In this document: piece by piece, positions 25,882 to 36,016 of the stretch
How positions within the stretch are numbered: position 1 is the stretch's first letter
How the letters are laid out: each line of letters starts with the position of its first letter
NCBI RefSeq assembly: GCF_019974155.1
Contig: NZ_AP025158.1
Coordinates: 558,001-622,000, forward strand
Direction: 5' to 3'
DNA length: 64,000 nucleotides
Source of the DNA: Thermus thermophilus
GTDB taxonomy: Bacteria; Deinococcota; Deinococci; Deinococcales; Thermaceae
Notes under the pieces: generated by a model
Database searches by the model: none
What the model was told of the DNA's origin: nothing
Seen by the model: the letters and a program-made list of their open reading frames with translations, nothing else
Position numbers and translations under genes: made by a program

Positions 25882-26754
25882 GTGGCCGTAAGGGAGGCGG
25901 AGGTGGTGGTCCTGGGGGCCGGGGTGGCGGGGCTCACCCTGGCCCGCCTCCTTTGGGAAAGGGGCCGGAAGGTCTTGGTGGTGGCCGAGGCCCTGGGGGA
26001 GGCGAGCCGCCCCCCTGTGGTCCTGGTGAACCCCCTTAGGGGAAGGCGCTTCACCCTGGCGGAGGAAGGGGAAAGGGCCTTGGAGGCGGCCCTCCTCTTT
26101 TACGGCCGCTTCGTCCCCCTCCACCTCGGGGTCTTCCGCCCCGTGCCCGAGGCCGACCGGGCCAAGGTGGCGGGGAGGCTTTCCAGCCTCAAGCACCGCT
26201 GGGAGAAGGAGGGGGTGCTTCTGGAGGAGGCCTTTTGGCTGGAGCCGAGGCCCCTTTTGGCGCGCCTCGCCGAGGGGCTTCCCTTCCTTTGGGGCCGGGT
26301 CCTCGCCTGGGAGCCTCCCCATTTGGCCCTCGAGGGCGGCGGGCGGGTCAGGGGGGAGGTGCTGGTCTACGCCGGGGGTGGCCGGGGGGCGCACCTTTTG
26401 GGCCTGGAGGGGCGGCACGTCCCGGGGCTCGTCCTCACCCTTTGGGACTACTTTCCCCGGGCCGTGAGCTACCGGGTCTACTTGGCGGGGGCGGCCCTCG
26501 GGGGGAGCTACCTCCCGGGAGAAGAGGGCTACCGCCTCCCGCCGCCCACGGAAGGGGAGGTGGAGTGGCTTCTCCAAGGGGCCGAGGCCCTTGTGGGCTA
26601 CCGCCCCCCGGTGGCCTCCCTTTGGCGGGGGGTGCGCTTTAAGCTTCCCTCCTTTCTCTTACCGGTGGAGGGGGGGTTCGCCCTCACCGGGCTCGGCTCC
26701 ACGGGCTTTCTTTACGCTCCTCTCCTCGCGAAGAGGCTTGCCGAAAGGCTTTAG
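25882..26754 (+). CDS. FAD-dependent oxidoreductase, DAO/MnmC-like
   Basis: 290 aa when started at GTG 25882, just before the Rossmann motif VVVLGAGVAGLTLARLL (GxGxxG); upstream residues in this frame are shadow sequence. The protein has a substrate domain with WDYFPRAVSYRVYLAG and a C-terminal FAD closure ALTGLGSTGFLYAPLLAKRLAERL. It resembles short amino-acid oxidase-type (DAO) proteins, including the oxidase half of MnmC and glycine oxidases. The amine substrate is unknown. The TAG stop also forms the first bases of the -10 of mobA. Confidence 0.8.
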   Translation: MAVREAEVVVLGAGVAGLTLARLLWERGRKVLVVAEALGEASRPPVVLVNPLRGRRFTLAEEGERALEAALLFYGRFVPLHLGVFRPVPEADRAKVAGRLSSLKHRWEKEGVLLEEAFWLEPRPLLARLAEGLPFLWGRVLAWEPPHLALEGGGRVRGEVLVYAGGGRGAHLLGLEGRHVPGLVLTLWDYFPRAVSYRVYLAGAALGGSYLPGEEGYRLPPPTEGEVEWLLQGAEALVGYRPPVASLWRGVRFKLPSFLLPVEGGFALTGLGSTGFLYAPLLAKRLAERL

Positions 26755-26763
26755 ACTGGGGAG
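26752..26763 (+). promoter_or_regulatory. Leaderless promoter of mobA
   Basis: TAGACT (26752-26757), whose TAG is the stop codon of the preceding gene, lies 6 bp before the GTG start at 26764. The gap GGGGAG resembles a ribosome site but would be upstream of the predicted transcript start. Confidence 0.5.
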
Positions 26764-27321
26764 GTGTACTCGGGAGCGGTCCTCGCGGGAGGGGCCTCGA
26801 GGCGCTTCGGGGAGGACAAGGCCCTTTTCCCCTACCGGGGAAAGCCCCTCCTCCTCTGGGTCCTGGAGAGCCTTAGGGGGGCGGAGGAGCGCTTCATCGT
26901 GGCGAACCGCCCCTACGTGGGCTTCGGCGTCCCCGTCTACCCCGACCTCCTCCCGGGGGCGGATAGCCTCTCCGGCCTCCACTCCGCCCTCGTCCACGCC
27001 CGCTTCCCCTGGGTGGCGGTGGCGGCCACGGACCTCCCCTTCCTCACCCGGGGCTTTTGGGACTTCCTCTACGAGCAGGCCCGCGCCTCCCCCTACCCCG
27101 TGGTGGCGGTCTACAACCCCGAGGGCCACCTCGAGCCCCTCATGGCCCTTTACCACAAGGACTGCCTGCCCCAGGTGGAGCGGCAGATCCGGGAGGGGGA
27201 CTTCCGCCTGGGGCGGGTGGTGGAGGCTTTGGGGGCCACGTATGTGGCCGCCGAGGAGGTGGTGGCCCGGTTTGGGGAGCGGGTCTACCTCAACGCCAAC
27301 CGCAGGGCCGACCTCCCCTAG
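26764..27321 (+). CDS. mobA: Molybdenum cofactor guanylyltransferase
   Basis: 185 aa. The nucleotidyltransferase signature is complete: AVLAGGASRRFGEDKAL (GTP loop), LPGADSLSGLHSALVHA and the metal-binding AATDLPFLT. It attaches GMP to molybdopterin to make the bis-MGD cofactor. The sulfite dehydrogenase family in this window uses the non-guanylated cofactor, so MobA must serve other molybdoenzymes. GTG start at 26764. Confidence 0.92.
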   Translation: MYSGAVLAGGASRRFGEDKALFPYRGKPLLLWVLESLRGAEERFIVANRPYVGFGVPVYPDLLPGADSLSGLHSALVHARFPWVAVAATDLPFLTRGFWDFLYEQARASPYPVVAVYNPEGHLEPLMALYHKDCLPQVERQIREGDFRLGRVVEALGATYVAAEEVVARFGERVYLNANRRADLP

Positions 27322-27346
27322 GCGTGGTATCCTCCTCCGGGGGCGG

Positions 27347-28816
27347 ATGCTGCGGCTGGAGAACGTCACGAAACGCTTTGGCCCCATTGTGGCCAACGAC
27401 CGCATCAGCCTCGAGGTGCGGGCCGGGGAGGTCCTCGCCCTCCTGGGGGAGAACGGGGCAGGGAAGACCACCCTGGTGAGCCTCCTCTACGGCCTTTACG
27501 CGCCGGACGAGGGGCGGATCCTCCTGGAGGGGCGCCCCGTCCAGATCCCCTCCCCCAAGGCGGCCCAGGCCCTGGGCATCGCCCTCGTGCCCCAGCACCC
27601 CGAGCTCATTGAGGCCCACACCGTGGCCGAGAACCTGGCCCTGGGGCTGGACCTGCCCTTCCTGCTTCCCCGAAAGGCCCTCGTCCGCAGGCTCAAGGCC
27701 CTGCTGGCGGGGCACCCTTTGGGGGTGGACCTGGAGGCGCCCGTCCACCTCCTCTCCGCCGGGGAGAAGCAACGGGTGGAGATCCTCAGGGCCCTGCTCG
27801 CCAAGCCCAAGGTCCTGATCCTGGACGAGCCCACCAGCGTCCTCACCCCCCAGGAAGCGGAGGGCCTTTTCCAGGAGATCGCCCGCTACAAGGCCATGGG
27901 CCTCGCGGTGATCTTCATCAGCCACAAGCTGGACGAGGTGCTCCGGGTGGCGGACCGCATCGCCGTCCTCCGGGGGGGAAGAAAGGTGGGGGAGGTGCTG
28001 AGGGAGGAGGCGGACCGGGACCTCCTCGTGCGCCTCATGGTGGGGCGGGAGGTGGAGCCTCCCCGCCTCGGCTTCCCTCCGGGAAAGAGGCCCCTTCTGG
28101 AGGTGCGGGACCTCTTCGTGCCCCGCCGGGGAGTTCCGGTCCAGGGGGTGAGCTTCGTGCTCTGGGAAGGGGAGATCCTCGGCGTGGCCGGGGTGGCGGG
28201 AAGCGGGCAGAAGGAGCTCGTGGAGGCCTTGGCGGGGCTTAGGCCCTACCGGGGGGAGGTGCGGTTCCTGGGGGCCCCCTTGCCCCAGGACCCCGCCCGC
28301 CTCCACGCCTTGGGGGTGGCCCACATCCCCGAGGACCGGGCCATGGGGGTGGTGGGGACGATGAGCGTGGCGGAGAACCTGGCCCTGCGCCGCTACGCCC
28401 GCTTTGCCCGGCGGGGTTTTCTCTCCCGTAGGGCCATGGAGGAAAAGGCCTCGGAGCTCATCCGCCGCTTCGGGATCCGGACGCCTTCCCCCAGGACCCC
28501 CGTCCGCTTCCTCTCCGGGGGGAACGTGCAGAAGGTGATCCTGGCCCGGGAGCTTGGGGAGGGGGCCAGGCTGGTTTTGGCCATGCACCCCACCTACGGC
28601 GTGGACGTGGGGGCGGCGGAGGAGGTCCACCGCCTCCTCCTGGACCTGGCCAAGGGCGGGGCGGCCGTCCTCCTTGTGAGCGAGGATCTGGACGAGATCC
28701 TGGCCCTCTCCCACCGGGTGGCGGCCCTCTACCAGGGGCGGATGGTGGGGCCCTTGCCGCGAGAGGAGGTGGGGCCGGAGCGCCTGGGGGCCATGATGAC
28801 GGGGGGTCAGGCGTGA
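27347..28816 (+). CDS. ABC transporter ATPase, BMP/nucleoside type (double ABC domain)
   Basis: 489 aa from ATG 27347. Two ATPase domains are fused. The first has Walker A LGENGAGKTT, signature LSAGEKQR and Walker B VLILDEPTSVL. The second has a degenerate A loop (GVAGSGQKE), LSGGNVQK and LAMHPTYGVDVGA, as is normal for the YufO/RbsA type in which one half is weak. The next three genes supply two permeases and a BMP-family binding protein, so the system imports nucleosides or purines. The 3' end overlaps the first permease (GTGA). Confidence 0.95.
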   Translation: MLRLENVTKRFGPIVANDRISLEVRAGEVLALLGENGAGKTTLVSLLYGLYAPDEGRILLEGRPVQIPSPKAAQALGIALVPQHPELIEAHTVAENLALGLDLPFLLPRKALVRRLKALLAGHPLGVDLEAPVHLLSAGEKQRVEILRALLAKPKVLILDEPTSVLTPQEAEGLFQEIARYKAMGLAVIFISHKLDEVLRVADRIAVLRGGRKVGEVLREEADRDLLVRLMVGREVEPPRLGFPPGKRPLLEVRDLFVPRRGVPVQGVSFVLWEGEILGVAGVAGSGQKELVEALAGLRPYRGEVRFLGAPLPQDPARLHALGVAHIPEDRAMGVVGTMSVAENLALRRYARFARRGFLSRRAMEEKASELIRRFGIRTPSPRTPVRFLSGGNVQKVILARELGEGARLVLAMHPTYGVDVGAAEEVHRLLLDLAKGGAAVLLVSEDLDEILALSHRVAALYQGRMVGPLPREEVGPERLGAMMTGGQA

Positions 28817-29862
28817 GGGTAGAGGTGGATCCCGCGCCCCGGCCCCTCAAGGTTGTGGGGGCCTACGCCCTCTTCGTGGGGCTCGCCCTCGTGGCCCTGG
28901 GGCTCCTCTTCCGGGCCTACGGGGTGGCGCCCCTGGAGGCCTACCGGGTCTTCCTCTCGGTCCTGGGGGACCCCCTGGGCCTCGCCGAGGTGGCCCGGAG
29001 GGCCATCCCCCTCCTCCTCATCGGCTCGGGGTTGGCCTTGGCCTTCCGGGTGGGCTTCTTCAACATCGGGGCCGAGGGGCAACTCCTCCTTGGGGCCGTG
29101 GGGGCCACCTACGCCGCCCTCTTCCTCCCTCCCGGGCCCTGGACCCTGCCCTTGATGTTCCTCCTTGGGGGGGGCTTGGGGGGGGTGTGGGCGGGCCTTG
29201 CCGCCTGGCTTCGGGCGCGCTTCGGGGCGAGCGAGATCCTCGTCACCCTCATGCAGAACTACCTCGCCTACTACCTGGTGGTCTACTTGGTGGCGGGTCC
29301 CTGGAAGGGGCGGACGGCCTTCGGCTTCCTCTACACCGACCCTTTTCCCGAGGCGGCGCGGCTTCCCGTGCTTCCCGGCACCCTGGTCCACTGGCCCACC
29401 CTTCTCCTCGGGGCGGTGGCCGCCCTGGTCCTCCACGTCCTCCTTTTCCGGACCCCCTGGGGCTTTGAGTGGCGGGTTCTGGGGGAGAACCCCCTCGCCG
29501 CCTGGTACCTGGGCCTGGACGCGGGCCGCCTCCTCCTCCGGGTGGGCCTGGTCTCGGGCGCTTTGGCGGGGCTTGCTGGGGTGGGGGAGGTGGCGGGGAT
29601 CCACCACAAGCTCCTGGAGCCCGCCCAGGTGTCCTTGGGCTACGGCTTCACGGCCATCCTCGTGGCCTGGCTCGCCCGCGGTGGGCCGGGTTACGTCCTC
29701 CTCACCGCCCCCCTCCTGGGGGTGGTCCTCGCCGGGGGGGACGCGTTGAAGCTCGCCTTCTCCATGCCCTTTCGCGTGGTGGACGTGACGAGCGGCCTCC
29801 TGCTTCTGGCCTTGATCGGGGCCGAGGCCGCAAGCCGCCACCGCCTGGTCTGGAGGCGCTGA
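28813..29862 (+). CDS. ABC transporter permease 1 (YufP-like)
   Basis: 349 aa, GTG start in a GTGA overlap with the ATPase gene. Roughly ten hydrophobic segments. The conserved NIGAEGQLLLGAVGA and GASEILVTLMQNYLAYYLVVYL belong to the larger permease of BMP-dependent nucleoside importers (branched-chain permease superfamily). It pairs with the protein encoded next, a shorter homologue. Confidence 0.94.
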   Translation: MRVEVDPAPRPLKVVGAYALFVGLALVALGLLFRAYGVAPLEAYRVFLSVLGDPLGLAEVARRAIPLLLIGSGLALAFRVGFFNIGAEGQLLLGAVGATYAALFLPPGPWTLPLMFLLGGGLGGVWAGLAAWLRARFGASEILVTLMQNYLAYYLVVYLVAGPWKGRTAFGFLYTDPFPEAARLPVLPGTLVHWPTLLLGAVAALVLHVLLFRTPWGFEWRVLGENPLAAWYLGLDAGRLLLRVGLVSGALAGLAGVGEVAGIHHKLLEPAQVSLGYGFTAILVAWLARGGPGYVLLTAPLLGVVLAGGDALKLAFSMPFRVVDVTSGLLLLALIGAEAASRHRLVWRR

Positions 29863-30695
29863 TGGAAGAGGCCTTGTTGCGTGCGGTCCTTTTCGGAACG
29901 CCCATCCTGCTCGCGGGGCTTGGGGCGCTTCTCGCCGAGCGGAGCGGGGTGGTGAACCTCGGGGTGGAGGGGATGATGGCCCTGGCCGCCCTCACCGCCT
30001 TCGCCGCCGCCCAGGCCTACGGCCCCCTCCCCGGGGTCCTCGCCGCCCTCGGGGTGGGGATGCTCTCGGGGCTTTTCCTGGGCCTTTTCGCCGTTACCTT
30101 GCGGGCCAACCAGTTCGTGGCGGGGCTCGCGGTGGCCGCCTTAGGGCTTGGGGCCTCGGGGCTTCTGGGCAAGCGCTACGAGGGGCTGCCCCTCGCCCAC
30201 CCCTTGCCCGAGGGAGGGTTTGCCCTCGTAGGGGCGGTCCTCGCCCTCCTCGTCCACCTCTTCCTCACCCGCACCAGGACGGGGCTTTTCCTAAGGAGCG
30301 CCGGGGAGAACCCCAAGGCGGTGGACCTCTTCGGGGTGAGCGTGGACGGGGTGCGGTACCTGGCCCTGGGCCTGGGAGGGGGGCTCATCGGCCTTGCGGG
30401 GGCCTACCTCTCCTTGGCCTACCGGCCGAGCTGGACGGACGGGATGACCGCCGGGCTCGGCTGGGTGGCCATCGCCTTGGTGATCCTGGCCGCCTGGCAT
30501 CCTCTTCGGGCCCTCCTTGGGGCCTATTTCTTCGGCCTCCTCTTCTTCCTGCAGTTCCGCCTCCAGGGCAGTGTACCTATACCGAGCGAGGCCTTTGCCG
30601 CCATGCCCTACCTTCTGGTTATCCTGGTCCTGGCGCTCTCGGGCCGGTCCCGGGCCCCCAAGGCTCTGGGCCAGCCCTTTGAGCGGGGGAGGTAG
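29862..30695 (+). CDS. ABC transporter permease 2 (YufQ-like)
   Basis: 277 aa. ATG 29862 shares its A with the preceding TGA. About eight hydrophobic segments; NLGVEGMMALAALTAF matches the NIGAEGQ motif of its partner, and RSAGENPKAVDLFGVSVDGVRY is the coupling region for the ATPase. GSVPIPSEAFAAMPYLLVILVLAL near the end is typical of the subgroup. Confidence 0.94.
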   Translation: MEEALLRAVLFGTPILLAGLGALLAERSGVVNLGVEGMMALAALTAFAAAQAYGPLPGVLAALGVGMLSGLFLGLFAVTLRANQFVAGLAVAALGLGASGLLGKRYEGLPLAHPLPEGGFALVGAVLALLVHLFLTRTRTGLFLRSAGENPKAVDLFGVSVDGVRYLALGLGGGLIGLAGAYLSLAYRPSWTDGMTAGLGWVAIALVILAAWHPLRALLGAYFFGLLFFLQFRLQGSVPIPSEAFAAMPYLLVILVLALSGRSRAPKALGQPFERGR

Positions 30696-30697
30696 CC

Positions 30698-31837
30698 ATG
30701 CGACGACTCGTTCTCGGGGTTCTCGCCGCCCTGGGCCTCGCCCTAGGCCAGGGGGACAAGCTCAAGGCCTGTTTCATCTACGTGGGCCCGGTAGGGGACG
30801 CGGGCTGGACCTACGCCCACGACGTGGGCCGGAAGAAGGCGGAGGCGGCCCTCCCGTGGCTTGAGACCCGGTACGTGGAGAGCGTGCCCGAGGCCCAGGT
30901 GGTGCCGGTCATTGATCGGTTCGTGCGGGAGGGGTGCCGGGTCATCTTCGCCACCAGCTTCGGGTACATGGACGGGGTCCTCGAGGCCGCCAAGAAGTAC
31001 CCGGACGTCCTCTTCGCCCACGCCACGGGCATCAAGCGGGCCCCCAACGTGGCCACCTACATGGCCGACTTCTACCAGGTCTACTACCTGAACGGCCTCG
31101 CCGCCGGGGCCCTCACCAAGACGGGCAAGGTGGGGTACGTGGCCGCCTTCCCCATCCCTGAGGTGAAGCGGCACATCAACGCCTTCGCCCTCGGGGTGCG
31201 GGCCGTCCGGCCCGACGCCCAGGTGCTGGTGCGCTGGATCAACGCCTGGTACGACCCGGCCAAGGCCCGGGAGGCCACGGAGGCCCTCCTCGCCCAAGGG
31301 GCGGACGTCTTCGCCTTCACCGAGGACACCCCCACGGTGATCCAGACCGCCGCCCGCAAGGGGGCCTATTCCTTCGGCCACTACACCCCCATGCTCAAGT
31401 TCGCCCCCGACCACGTGGTCTCGGGCCAGATCGTCCACTGGGAGGTCATCTACATTGACTTCCTCAAGAAGGTGAAGGAAGGGGTCTACACCCCCAAGAA
31501 CCTGCAAAACGTGGACTACTTCTGGCTCCTCCAGCACGGGGCCGTGGAGGTGGGGGCGGACTACGGCGTCCCCATCAACCCCAAGCACGTCCCCCTGCTG
31601 AAGGCCGCCCAGATGACCGTGGAGGGCAAGAAGGTTCCGGTCTACGACCGGATCATGTCCCTTCTTGAGGCGATGAGGCGCCCGAACCCCACCTTTGACC
31701 CCTTCACCGGCCCCATCAAGGACCGCAAGGGGGTGGTGCGGATCCCCGCCGGGCGCAAGGCGACCCTTAACGAGCTCCTCACCATGGAGTGGGCCGCCCC
31801 CGGCGTGGTGGGCGACTGGCCCGGCGAGCCCCGGTAG
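30698..31837 (+). CDS. BMP-family substrate-binding protein of the nucleoside importer
   Basis: 379 aa. Sec signal peptide residues 1-18 with no lipobox Cys, so it is probably soluble or held by its signal. The mature domain has the BMP family pattern: IYVGPVGDAGWTYAHDVGRKKAEA, VIFATSFGYMDGV, HATGIKRAPNVATYMADFYQVYYLNGLAAGAL and FTEDTPTVIQTA. The preserved DAGW and tyrosine-rich YQVYYL loop line the nucleoside pocket in relatives. It is the last gene of the cluster, 2 bp after the permease; a small hairpin follows. Confidence 0.93.
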   Translation: MRRLVLGVLAALGLALGQGDKLKACFIYVGPVGDAGWTYAHDVGRKKAEAALPWLETRYVESVPEAQVVPVIDRFVREGCRVIFATSFGYMDGVLEAAKKYPDVLFAHATGIKRAPNVATYMADFYQVYYLNGLAAGALTKTGKVGYVAAFPIPEVKRHINAFALGVRAVRPDAQVLVRWINAWYDPAKAREATEALLAQGADVFAFTEDTPTVIQTAARKGAYSFGHYTPMLKFAPDHVVSGQIVHWEVIYIDFLKKVKEGVYTPKNLQNVDYFWLLQHGAVEVGADYGVPINPKHVPLLKAAQMTVEGKKVPVYDRIMSLLEAMRRPNPTFDPFTGPIKDRKGVVRIPAGRKATLNELLTMEWAAPGVVGDWPGEPR

Positions 31838-31872
31838 GCCCCCTAGGGGCGGGGAGGGCGCGGGAAAAGGGG

Positions 31873-31878
31873 TATAAT
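31873..31878 (+). promoter_or_regulatory. Consensus -10 of bcp, leaderless
   Basis: TATAAT (31873-31878) followed by exactly 7 bp and ATG 31886. An in-frame ATG at 31877 lies inside the -10 itself and cannot be in the transcript. Confidence 0.7.
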
Positions 31879-31885
31879 GCCCGCC

Positions 31886-33046
<1,161 letters not shown>

Positions 33047-33070
33047 ATGAAGGGCATGCCCCGGTCCTAG
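33047..33070 (+). CDS. Putative leaderless leader peptide MKGMPRS upstream of metG
   Basis: ATG AAG GGC ATG CCC CGG TCC TAG encodes seven residues, two of them Met. Its ATG stands 7 bp after a -10, the spacing of the other leaderless starts in this window. The codons for Met-Pro-Arg contain GCCCCGG (33058-33064), identical to the 3' arm of the terminator downstream. The ORF is tiny, so chance is possible; the arrangement with alternative hairpins upstream of methionyl-tRNA synthetase is the reason to list it. Confidence 0.45.
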   Translation: MKGMPRS

Positions 33071-33107
33071 GGCGGGGAGGCTTCCCCGCCCGGGGCGCGT
33101 GCCCCGG
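33058..33107 (+). promoter_or_regulatory. Candidate transcription attenuator of metG
   Basis: Three pairings compete. Hairpin A is a perfect 9-bp stem at 33070-33078/33083-33091. Terminator stem T pairs CCGGGGC 33090-33096 with GCCCCGG 33101-33107. Antiterminator AT pairs GCCCCGG 33058-33064, inside the leader ORF, with the same CCGGGGC 33090-33096. AT and T are mutually exclusive. A ribosome on the leader ORF would cover the AT arm and favour termination. Confidence 0.5.
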
Positions 33108-33115
33108 TTTTTTTT
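33090..33115 (+). terminator. Intrinsic terminator in the metG leader
   Basis: A 7-bp stem CCGGGGC/GCCCCGG with loop GCGT is followed directly by eight T. It is the best textbook terminator in the window and lies only 12 bp before the metG start codon, after rpiA. It either ends the bcp-rpiA transcript or attenuates metG, or both. Confidence 0.85.
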
Positions 33116-33117
33116 AG

Positions 33118-34983
<1,866 letters not shown>

Positions 34984-34995
34984 GTGTCCGGAAAT

Positions 34996-35050
34996 CTTAA
35001 GACCTTCTTAAGGAATTCTTAAGCTTAGATTTCTGGGTTTGTGGTAAAAA
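34996..35050 (+). promoter_or_regulatory. Three 11-bp phased CTTAAG repeats (Pho-box-like) and promoter
   Basis: CTTAAG occurs at 34996-35001, 35007-35012 and 35018-35023, exactly 11 bp apart, in an unusually AT-rich stretch. The units read T-CTTAAG plus 4 bp. The last unit sits at the -35 position of a possible -10 TAAAAA (35045-35050). Direct repeats with helical phasing are how PhoB/OmpR-family regulators bind, and TTAA-centred 11-bp repeats are known from cyanobacterial Pho boxes. The regulator here is unknown. Confidence 0.6.
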
Positions 35051-35055
35051 CCTCT

Positions 35056-35083
35056 CGGTAAGCCCCGCAACGAGGGCTTGCCG
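35056..35083 (+). other. 5'-UTR hairpin of the secreted-protein gene
   Basis: CGGTAAGCCC pairs with GGGCTTGCCG (one G-T wobble) around an 8-nt loop. AAGCAGGGAGG, the ribosome site, begins 1 nt after the stem. It may protect the 5' end or modulate translation. Confidence 0.5.
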
Positions 35084-35102
35084 AAGCAGGGAGGCAGTGA
35101 GT

Positions 35103-35963
35103 ATGAGGCGAGGAGTGCTTGCGCTCTTTTTCCTGGCCCTTTTGGTCTTGGCGCAACAGGTGAACCTGCCCAAGCCTTCTGGTCCCGTGGTGGAGGTGGC
35201 TTCCGAGACCGTGAGGGCCACCTTCAAGCTGCAAGGGTGCGCCAGGGACCAAGAGGGCAGGGTGGTTTGCGCGCTCCAGGTCCAGAGCACCGCCCAGACC
35301 AACCAGCAGGTCGTGGTGCTCCACCAGAGCGTGCGGGCCATCTCCGCCAGGGGGTTCAGCTACCCCGGGTACCTGAGCGCGGAGGGGGGGAGTGTGGAGG
35401 CCAACCGGAGCGTTTTCGCCCTTCCCGCCGCGGGTAGGGTTACTGCCAGGCTGGTGTTCCCCGCCGTGCCTGCGGAGGACAACTTCTTTGCGGCGGTGTA
35501 CGTGGGAGGGTTGGAGTTCCGGGGCATCCCCGTGGGCCAGGCGGCGGCCACCTCCCCAGCGCCTGCGCAACCTTCTGCGCAGGCCCAGGCCGGCCAGGAG
35601 GCGGAGCCTTGGAAGCGGTTCGTGGTGGGGCCTTTCACATTTGAGCTGGCTGGCGAGCCTTACTTCGAATGCTGCTATAGGGTAGTCTTGGTTTACAACG
35701 TGGTTTCCAGCCAGGACGCAAGTCTCCAGATGCGCTTCAATAGCACCCGCACCATCCTGGAAGGGGGGTTCCAAGCAACCCAAGGTTTTTTTGAAGTCAG
35801 CGGCGGCCGGTCGGACTTCCTCGCGGGTATTCCCCTAAAGGTATATGTCAACCTTTGGATTCCCAACGTGAATGCCAGCAAAATCCTCTACACGGAGTTT
35901 GAGGTCTTTGACGGGAAGGATTGGCAGAAGATCGTCTTCCGCAACATGCCCTTCAAGAGGTAG
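35103..35963 (+). CDS. Secreted protein of unknown function
   Basis: 286 aa from ATG 35103 (AGGGAGG 8 nt upstream; the GTG at 35097 is too close). Signal peptide residues 1-18, ending near VLAQQ. The mature protein is beta-rich, with a Cys pair (CARDQEGRVVC), an Ala/Pro/Gln linker (about residues 140-165) and a second beta domain containing FECCYRVV. No family is recognised. Codon use has more A/T-ending codons than neighbouring genes, especially after 35640. Phased repeats upstream suggest dedicated regulation. Confidence 0.75.
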   Translation: MRRGVLALFFLALLVLAQQVNLPKPSGPVVEVASETVRATFKLQGCARDQEGRVVCALQVQSTAQTNQQVVVLHQSVRAISARGFSYPGYLSAEGGSVEANRSVFALPAAGRVTARLVFPAVPAEDNFFAAVYVGGLEFRGIPVGQAAATSPAPAQPSAQAQAGQEAEPWKRFVVGPFTFELAGEPYFECCYRVVLVYNVVSSQDASLQMRFNSTRTILEGGFQATQGFFEVSGGRSDFLAGIPLKVYVNLWIPNVNASKILYTEFEVFDGKDWQKIVFRNMPFKR

Positions 35964-35976
35964 CCGCTAAACCAAG

Positions 35977-36004
35977 AGGGGGCCAGGCACCTGCCTGGCC
36001 CCCT
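35977..36004. terminator. Bidirectional terminator between convergent genes
   Basis: AGGGGGCCAGGC pairs with GCCTGGCCCCCT around ACCT, a 12-bp perfect stem. It serves the secreted-protein gene (+) and the S41 protease gene (-), lying 14 and 13 bp from their stops. Confidence 0.75.
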
Positions 36005-36016
36005 TCGCCTTCGGGC

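Noticed and set aside
31838-31855. GCCCC-CTA-GGGGC after the BMP gene as a terminator
   Set aside because: Five pairs, a 3-nt loop and no T tract. Left out as a separate feature.
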